Part shown: positions 57,504-64,000 of the stretch, one piece after another
How the letters are laid out: each line of letters starts with the position of its first letter
Numbering within the stretch: position 1 is the first letter of the stretch
Source of the DNA: Juglans regia
Lineage: Eukaryota; Streptophyta; Magnoliopsida; Fagales; Juglandaceae
Length of the DNA: 64,000 nt
Direction: 5' to 3'
NCBI RefSeq assembly: GCF_001411555.2
Contig: NW_023362571.1
Span: 1 to 64,000 of the forward strand
Notes under the pieces: model-generated
The model's database searches: none
Told to the model about the DNA's origin: nothing
Seen by the model: the letters and a program-made list of their open reading frames with translations, nothing else
Translations under genes and position numbers: made by a program

Positions 57504-58925
57504 GTTTGGATCTTCCATCCCGTCATCTCTCGTACTCTTATTCTTATAACGTCGTGATTGCCGATTTAGATCAAAAACGGCGCCTAAACGCATTAAATAG
57601 AAATTAGAAAAGTACAGTGCTGGATTTAGATCATCTTTTCATCCTCCTCCAGGCTCCAGCTCCTAATGAACTGACAAAAAGCTAAAACTGAAATTTGACC
57701 AGATTGAAACAGACAATGCTCAATACTTACGACGCTAGCTGGACGGGAGGGACGGATTTTCTCCAAAATTAACTGTCGGCTTGTAAGTCTGATCAGTTGG
57801 CTGTTGTAGTCTCCGGAAGACAACGATCGGTCTTGCAGAAATGATGATCGGACCTACACACTCAAATATTCGTTGAAATTTCTTCTTATCGCTACATCAG
57901 AAGAAGACATGAGGATCATGACCCAAATAAATGAATAAATCGTCTGGCCTGGTCTACTCAGTTCTTTTTAATTATTAAAGCAGCTGCCCTGAGATTCCCA
58001 ATGTATTGAAATAGAATCATTCAAATCATCGTTACCCGTGTCCTTTGGAATGTCTAGTACTGAACTTACTTTATAAGTGGCAATGGTTATCGGTGAAATA
58101 AAATGAAACCGGGTCCGGCAAGTTAGATCTTTGTCAGGAATAAAGACAAAAGATAAAGACAAAAAGACAAAAAAAAAAGTTAAAGTCGCGAGGATGCATG
58201 ACATACAATGAAAAATGAAGTAAAAAAAATGTTATTATGTCTAATAATTTATATAACTCACTTTATTTTCTTGATGTGATAATATCATAATGTGGTGTCA
58301 TGTGATTTACTAAAAAATAAAAATACAAACATAAAAAGAGTAAAGAAAATCTAAAATTTTAATCTCTATCTTTTTGTGTTTTCGAAGGTCATTTTATTTT
58401 AAATATATAGTTTCTATAACTTTGTATAATAAGCCATGTGGCATGGTAGTGTCACTTCAAAAGACAAAGTGATTGATATAAATTAAAGGGCATTGTAACA
58501 TAAATCTAAAAGTGACATGAAATAAATAGGATTTAACTACTTTAAAGAGGGAAGAATACCTCTATAAAACGACATCATGTCCTTCATCATCCCTTCATGG
58601 TAGATTTCAACCTCAAACGACTCATGAATGTACGTATTTATGTGTGGGCCATATCAACATCCCTTCATAGTAGATTTCAACCATGTATAACTTTATTTTT
58701 ATCTTTATTTATAATTTTATATTTTTTTTTTATTTACTTTAGAGAGGAGCATCCAAGCATCGTATCAATGCCCAAGTCATCGTGGTGGGCCATTCGACCG
58801 CCTTGTATACTAAAATTAATGCTATTAATCCTACCTACTTCTAAAGATAGATAGAAAAAGTTGGAGAGAGTGACTTTATGAAATTCTCTCCTTTCTAAAG
58901 CTATGCAAGGTGGCCCCCACAACAA
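57504..58925. other. spacer with dispersed repeat copy 2
   Basis: 58225-58500 resembles 35540-35810. A short direct repeat (CATCCCTTCAT...GTAGATTTCAACC) occurs at 58589 and 58659. I recognise no gene; frames at 57626-57823 and 57968-58204 (minus) match nothing I know. Confidence 0.5.
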
Positions 58926-58929
58926 AGCC

Positions 58930-59553
58930 CCACCCCACTTTTACCCCCTTTAATGAAGGACCCTCACCTTGCTTCCTATTCAGTATAGGAGGTGTCATGA
59001 AGATCTAGGAGTGTGAGCAGGACAAGCAGAAAGGCTCCCATACTATTTGGAGGGCAAAGCGCCTATCTATCGTCATAGAAGCTATTCCTAGGAAAGATTA
59101 TGGTTCTCAAGTATCCAATCAATTAATCCCCCAAACTGGAGAAGCTCAAGCGAAAATGAAAAAATAAGGTGGGGAGAAAGCCACTAAATTGAAGGCTTCG
59201 CTTGCTCACTCTAATGCTCGTTTAGTAGACAGGGAGTGGAGTGCATAAGCCCCTTTAGAGATAGGGGCGAGTATTGCATGAGCTCGTAAGTCAAGTATGG
59301 AACGAGCCTTGTCTACGGAACATCATAAATAGTACCTGCTACTCCTACTTTTTCCACTTTGGATATGGGCTTTATATTCTCTACGACTCACCATATGTTC
59401 AATTACATCACGTTCAGTTTGAGCTGGGTGATGAAAAGTTTGATAAAGAATAGCACGAACTCTCGTTTGTTTACCTTTTTCCATGCAAAACTTGACCAGC
59501 TTCTTGTTCATTTTTGCCCACCATTCAAGCCCCTCATATAGCAAACCCAAAAC
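58930..59553 (-). pseudogene. rps7: nuclear copy of mitochondrial DNA with rps7 fragment (NUMT)
   Basis: Mitochondrial ribosomal protein S7 is a small-subunit protein. The minus-strand frame 59550-59323 reads KKLVKFCMEKGKQTRVRAIL, YQTFHHPAQTERDVIEHMV. After a frameshift near 59380 it continues VENIKPISKVEKVGVAGTIY, DVP and a stop. This is the N-terminal third of S7, at the level expected of a decayed organelle-derived copy. The flank 58930-59310 reads like plant mitochondrial intergenic DNA, but that is inference. The rest of S7 is absent. Confidence 0.75.
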
Positions 59554-59559
59554 CCTAAA

Positions 59560-60203
59560 TGGAAAATGAGAAGAAAATGTGAATAGATAATGTGAGAAAG
59601 GAAACTTTGAGGACTACATCTTCTTATTATGAATAATTGAATAAGGCATAAGTCCATATTTATGGGAAGAGAAGTGTTATGGCCACAAAAATATTACATA
59701 TATAAAAGTAAACTCACAAATTAACATGGTTTCATGTGATCTATTAGATTTACTTTATAATAAAAGTAGCTTTACAATCTGATGTGCTACATCAAGCCAT
59801 GTCAGCTTATAGGTTTAATTTTGTATAATCCCTTTGTGGCTAAAGTATTTATCTGATAGAAAAATTACTTGGAAATAGATATAATAATCAAATCAAATCT
59901 TAACTTAAGTTTGATTTTATCTTTATCTCTAATATCCCCTAAAACTCAAGGTTGATAAGAATGAAGCCTTGAGTTTTAAATTAATTTGTTTCTTGTCATG
60001 AAAATTAATCCAATATAACTAAGACTGTTCATTCAAGACCGGTATTTTCTCGGCCCGATCCGAAACCCAATAAACCAAGTTCCAGTTCCTGGTTCCGGCA
60101 CGGATCAAACCCAGGTTTAAAAACCTGGACCGGATTTGAAACCTAGTACACGGCTTTTTTTTTTTAAAAAAAAAAAAACAACCGGTATCAAACACCCCCT
60201 GCG

Positions 60204-60247
<44 letters not shown>

Positions 60248-60879
60248 CGCTTGAGAAACCCTAAGGTTGCCCTTCCCTCCATCCGTCCATCATGACCCTG
60301 TAAGCCGTGACCCCATCGCAGTCGCCGCATCTTCGTCACCGTCGACCTTTACCTCTAGTGCTTTGTTCACTTGTTCGGATACTTTCTCTCTCCCTGTAAC
60401 TATGATTATGTGCTTGTTCACTTGTATATCTTTTATTTGTTGTTGAGAAGAGTACTGGACCTCTATTGGATTTCTGGGTTTGGCTTTGCTTGTTGTTCAC
60501 AATCGTTAGTCTAGGACTCGGCTTGATCTGGGTTTGGGTTGATTTAGTTTGGTTGGTGTTGCTTCACTATGTAATCAAAATGATAGTGGAATGGTTCTTG
60601 TCTGAGCTATTTTCGTTGGTGTTGCTCTGCTTTAATTAGATTTGGTTTGGTTGGTGTTGCTTTATTGTGGAATCAAAATGATAGTGGAATGGTTATTATT
60701 TGAGCCATTTTCATTGGTTGGAGTTGCTTTGCTTTGATTTGGGCTTTTAAGTGCATGTTATTTTGAGTTATTTTGAGATTTCTGGTTTTTTATGTTTTTG
60801 GTATTTAGTAGTTACTGGTATTTGAAGTTTCTGGTACTCTTTGAGGCAATATCTGTAGCCTTGCAGTCCCTTCTGAATT
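59560..60879. other. spacer, possible 5'UTR/intron of an unknown gene
   Basis: It contains a CT microsatellite (60207-60242) preceded by a T/A-rich hairpin-like tract (60151-60179), then CTTGAGAAACCCTAAGG-like leader sequence and T-rich intron-like DNA. A two-copy tandem repeat lies at 60547-60742. No coding exon was confirmed. Confidence 0.4.
60547..60742. repeat. 98-bp tandem duplication
   Basis: GTTTGGTTGGTGTTGCTTxA starts units at 60547 and 60645. Both contain ATCAAAATGATAGTGGAATG and a GAGC(T/C)ATTTTC block, with about 80-85% identity by eye. Confidence 0.75.
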
Positions 60880-63107
60880 TGTGATGCCCCAACCCCCTCG
60901 TTCGGCAACGCGAGAATCGTGACTTCGGGATGATGACAACACGGGTCACACATCCCAACGATAAGTGCAGAAAGTGTACAACAAAAACGCAGCGGATAAT
61001 TTAAGTGAACTAAGTACCAGAAATTTAAATACAAGTATCCAAAATAAATTACCTTTAAAAGTTATACAGTTATTCCAAAATATGTCATAAAGGGCAAATA
61101 CATAAACGGGTAATAAAACAAATCTCGATACATGAGAGCAACCCCAAGCCACTCTTCCAGCAGAGCCAAAGCTTAAGGCTCGTCATCTTGGTCTGCATCA
61201 AAATCTACGATACCATAAAACGGTACCGCAGGTAAGTAATAATCCAAACAACTCACGAGATAAATATGCATTAATGCAACCAACAAACAGATCCCAAAAC
61301 CTCATTTTTCCCTAAAATGATTATTTTCCAACACACGCTAAAAATCTCATTTTAGCCAAAACATAAAATCCGACATTTTCCCTGAAAATGATTTACACAA
61401 ACCCAACCATTTATTGGACACTGTAGGCTGGAATCACAGGGGGGACACAACCACCATCCGTGCTTACCACCATCCCTACCGCGTGCACCGTAGGCGGGAA
61501 TCACAGGCGGGACTTTACCACCATCTCTGCTTACCACCATCCCTATAGTTCCTTTCCACACAATGAATACATATCAGATAACTGTAGGCGCGAATCACAG
61601 GCAGGACAATACCACCATCCCTGCTTACCACCATTGCTACCATATGCACCGTAGGCGGGAATCACAGGCGGGACACAACCACCATCTCTGCTTACCACCA
61701 TCCCTACCGTGTGCACCGTAGGAAGGAATCGCAGGCGGGACTCTACCACCATCCCTACAGTCTCTTTTCATTTTTCTCAAACCAGTCAATCCAAACATTT
61801 CAAGCATACTCAAATCATTTCTCACATGAAAACCCAGTTTTAAAATAAACACATGAACATGCATGCAATCATGCGAAAACCTAGTTTTTAGTTACAAACA
61901 TGAACATGAGTGCAAATGCAATGAACACGACCCGAAAACAATATCCAACAACCAACAAATGTCAACACAATCCAATCACACAAACAACTTCATTCACCAA
62001 TCCATCCAACCCCCGTACTCCTCTGACTCAGTCTGGGAAAACCAATCAATTACAATAAATAAATGAGTTAGTGCAAAAATACATTTAAATCTCAAAAGTT
62101 ATTTGGAAAAATACTTACAGTGCTTTATTATAATTTCTGAAGGATCACGAAGCTGGACGAAGTGGCAACACAGCAACAGAATAGTGTCAAATGCACTGTA
62201 GCCATGGGTCTCAAAAACCCACTTCTGAATGGGTACAAACGAAGACCCGAGATTGATAGGGTAGGGCTTAGGGATGTCGGTGAAGCCAATAGTCGTGGTG
62301 GTTGGCCGTGGGTGGCGGCATAGAAGGCGATTGAAGGCCAAAATGATCAAATCAGAGATGGAGATAGATGGGCTTCACCGGTGGCAGATCGGAGCCAAGG
62401 ATGGGTGCATTAAGTAGCTAGGAGGTCGAGGATGGTGTGGTGAAAAGGTGGTGGCCAGCGGTAACGCGACGGCGGCGCGCGAGCACCAAAAGTCGTGCGG
62501 CTTGAAGCCACGCGTGGGGGAGTTTCGCGGCCCTGGAGCGGCTGAAAACACAGGGGTGGGGTCGCCGGTGGGTGGGGAAGGAGGTGGGCTGGGCGATGAG
62601 ACACAATGTGGCACACGGCGGCGCACAACGGTGGCTGGGTGGAGGAGAAGCAACGCATGGGGAGAGAAAGGGAGAGAGGTCGCGCAGCGCGCAGCGCGCA
62701 GGAGAGGAGAGAGAGAGAGGAGAAAAAGAAAAGAAAAAGGAGAAAAGAAAAAGGGAGGGAAAGAAATGAGGTCCAATTCTCACATCTTGGGTCACAAAAA
62801 TGATCCAACGGAAACGATTTCAAAATAGCAAGTAAAATAAAATAATTCAAACACAAAGACTAAGTAAAATAAAATAATTAAATCCAACAACACAATAAAT
62901 TTTAAAACCCACAAACAACTAATTTAAATTAAAGAACAATTTAAATAATGAACAATAATTAATAACAAAAAAACACATTGAATTAACAATTAAAAATTTT
63001 AAAATAATATAATGTAAATCATCTGAAATTTAAAACAAGAAAGTTCATAATCTTAATAAATGCAATAATTTACTTAGTCAAAATACATGTAAATACAGGG
63101 TATCACA
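60880..63107 (-). repeat. solo LTR of Gypsy family S, TSD GAATT
   Basis: TGTGATGCCCC at 60880 to GGGTATCACA at 63107, flanked by GAATT (60875-60879 and 63108-63112). On the minus strand it aligns with the solo LTR at 28706-30847 and the LTR starting at 63392: shared ACCTCATTTCTTTCC, GTGACCCAAGATGTGAGAAT, and U5-like GAATCACAGGCGGG tandem repeats. No internal region is attached. Confidence 0.9.
61423..61764. repeat. 67-bp minisatellite inside the solo LTR
   Basis: Five units start GTAGGxxGGAATC at 61423, 61490, 61584, 61651 and 61718. Three of the four intervals are exactly 67 bp; the second unit carries about 27 extra bases. Each unit contains CCACCATC and GCTTACCACCAT. Confidence 0.85.
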
Positions 63108-63112
63108 GAATT

Positions 63113-63391
63113 TGTGAAATTTGCATAAACACAGTGAGTAAATTTTGGGATGCTGTTTGTTTAGCTCAATTCTGTTGCATCAATCCTGAGCATTATCATG
63201 CTCTCATGAATTATTGACAAGCCATTTTTAGATTACTGCATGTTTAGGAATTGCACAGGCCATTTTTAGATCATTGCGTATGTTTTTAGATAAGGAATTG
63301 GACAGGCTGTGGTAATGTGGACAACAACTATATGTTAAAAGAGCTTCTTTCGATTATTTATTATCGTCGAAACAGATTGAATTACATTTAA
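63113..63391. other. short spacer between two inverted LTRs
   Basis: This 279-bp stretch continues the sequence interrupted at 60879. It carries a two-copy GGCCATTTTTAGAT-like repeat; no gene. Confidence 0.5.
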
Positions 63392-64000
63392 TGTAACACC
63401 CCGTATTTTTAGTGTATTTTTAATTGAAAGATTATTTGTTATTAATTTAAAATTTGATTATCTTGTTTTAAATTTTCAGATTTTAGTGGGTTTATTTTTA
63501 TGATTTTTAATTTGTGAAAATTAAATTTGACATGTTTCCTTAATATTAATTATTGTTATGCATTTAATTTTCTTTTCATATTAAATTAACTTCTTGTTGG
63601 ATTTAATTATTTATTTTCATTTTAATCACTACGTTTGAATTATTTTATTTCACTTGCTGTTTTAAAATCGTTTCCGTTAGATCATTTTTGTGACCCAATA
63701 TGTGAGGATTGGACCTCATTTATTTCCCTACATTTTCTCTTTCATCTTTCTCTTTCTTCCTTTTTCTTTTCTCTTCTTTTTCTTTTTCTTTCTTCTCCGT
63801 CTCCCACGCTCGACCCGTCTCTCCCTCTCTCTTCCCGTGCGTCGCCCCTCTCCCCCAGCCCGCCGCTGTGCGCCGGCGGTGACCACCACCCCTCCCTCTC
63901 ACCTCCCCTTCGACTGGCGATCACCCCCTGTGATTTCAGCCCCTAACTCGCCGTCGATAGCCCCCACGCACCACACCAAGCTGCGGCACTCCTTGCACCG
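63392..64000 (+). repeat. LTR of Gypsy family S, plus strand, cut by window end
   Basis: TGTAACACCCCGTATTTTTAG at 63392 opens an LTR that matches the reverse complement of 30847 leftward and 63107 leftward: a GTGACCCAATATGTGAGGAT block, a CT-rich tract, then GC-rich sequence. It may be a 5' LTR of a fuller element beyond the window or another solo LTR. Confidence 0.85.

Noticed and set aside
57626..58204. Two minus-strand frames (65 and 78 codons)
   Set aside because: Short, interrupted, and no family recognised; I cannot support them as genes.

Overview
This window is plant nuclear DNA, most likely from a dicot. The evidence is the plant-type Ty3/Gypsy and Ty1/Copia elements primed by the initiator-Met tRNA, CACTA (En/Spm) DNA transposons carrying TNP2 and Transposase_24 genes, a plant L1-type RNase H, an ankyrin/PGG-domain gene, an organelle-type RRM gene fragment and a piece of plant mitochondrial rps7. 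I found no intact host protein-coding gene. The region reads as transposon-dense chromatin in which elements are nested in each other and in decayed genes.

Layout. (1) 1-10590: one Ty3/Gypsy (Tekay/Del-like) element on the minus strand with very long LTRs (right LTR 6240-10590, 4351 bp; left LTR cut by the window start) and a 2.5-kb internal region that keeps gag and a scrap of integrase but has lost most of pol. It sits in the 3' end of a Copia element (10591-about 11083). (2) 12671-21510: CACTA-1, with two successive CACTACAA ends, dense TTCGAA-centred motifs, an antisense plant-transposon-protein pseudogene, an embedded terminal-inverted-repeat element (15611-17270) that holds a poly(A) retroposon, an AT-rich minisatellite, and a TNP2 gene with recognisable introns. 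(3) 21517-25240: a Copia internal region without LTRs, abutting the TNP2 gene on the left and a three-exon RRM pseudogene (25342-25906) on the right. (4) 26530-36843: an ankyrin/PGG pseudogene on the minus strand, split by a Pack-CACTA element (28227-33816, TSD TTA) that carries captured exons and itself contains a 2142-bp solo LTR (28706-30847, TSD TCGTA). (5) 37170-38401: an orphan CACTA end and a 5'-truncated LINE with poly(A). (6) about 39539-48982: CACTA-2 on the minus strand, with Transposase_24 and a nearly full TNP2 gene, the latter interrupted by a 1081-bp Gypsy derivative (44916-45996, TSD GTCGA) whose 5' LTR is almost entirely gone. (7) 50759-56102: a structurally complete chromovirus with two 468-bp LTRs, TSD GTAGG, PBS, PPT and a gag-pol reading frame broken by stops and frameshifts. 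(8) 56230-57503: a Gypsy 3' remnant. (9) about 58930-59553: a nuclear copy of mitochondrial DNA with an rps7 piece. (10) 60880-63107 and 63392-end: two LTRs of the same family as the solo LTR at 28.7 kb, head to head.

No working pathway is encoded. The order of nesting can be read from target-site duplications: host ankyrin gene, then Pack-CACTA, then solo LTR; and CACTA-2, then the Gypsy derivative. All boundaries and translations were read by eye, so element ends given without a TSD are approximate.
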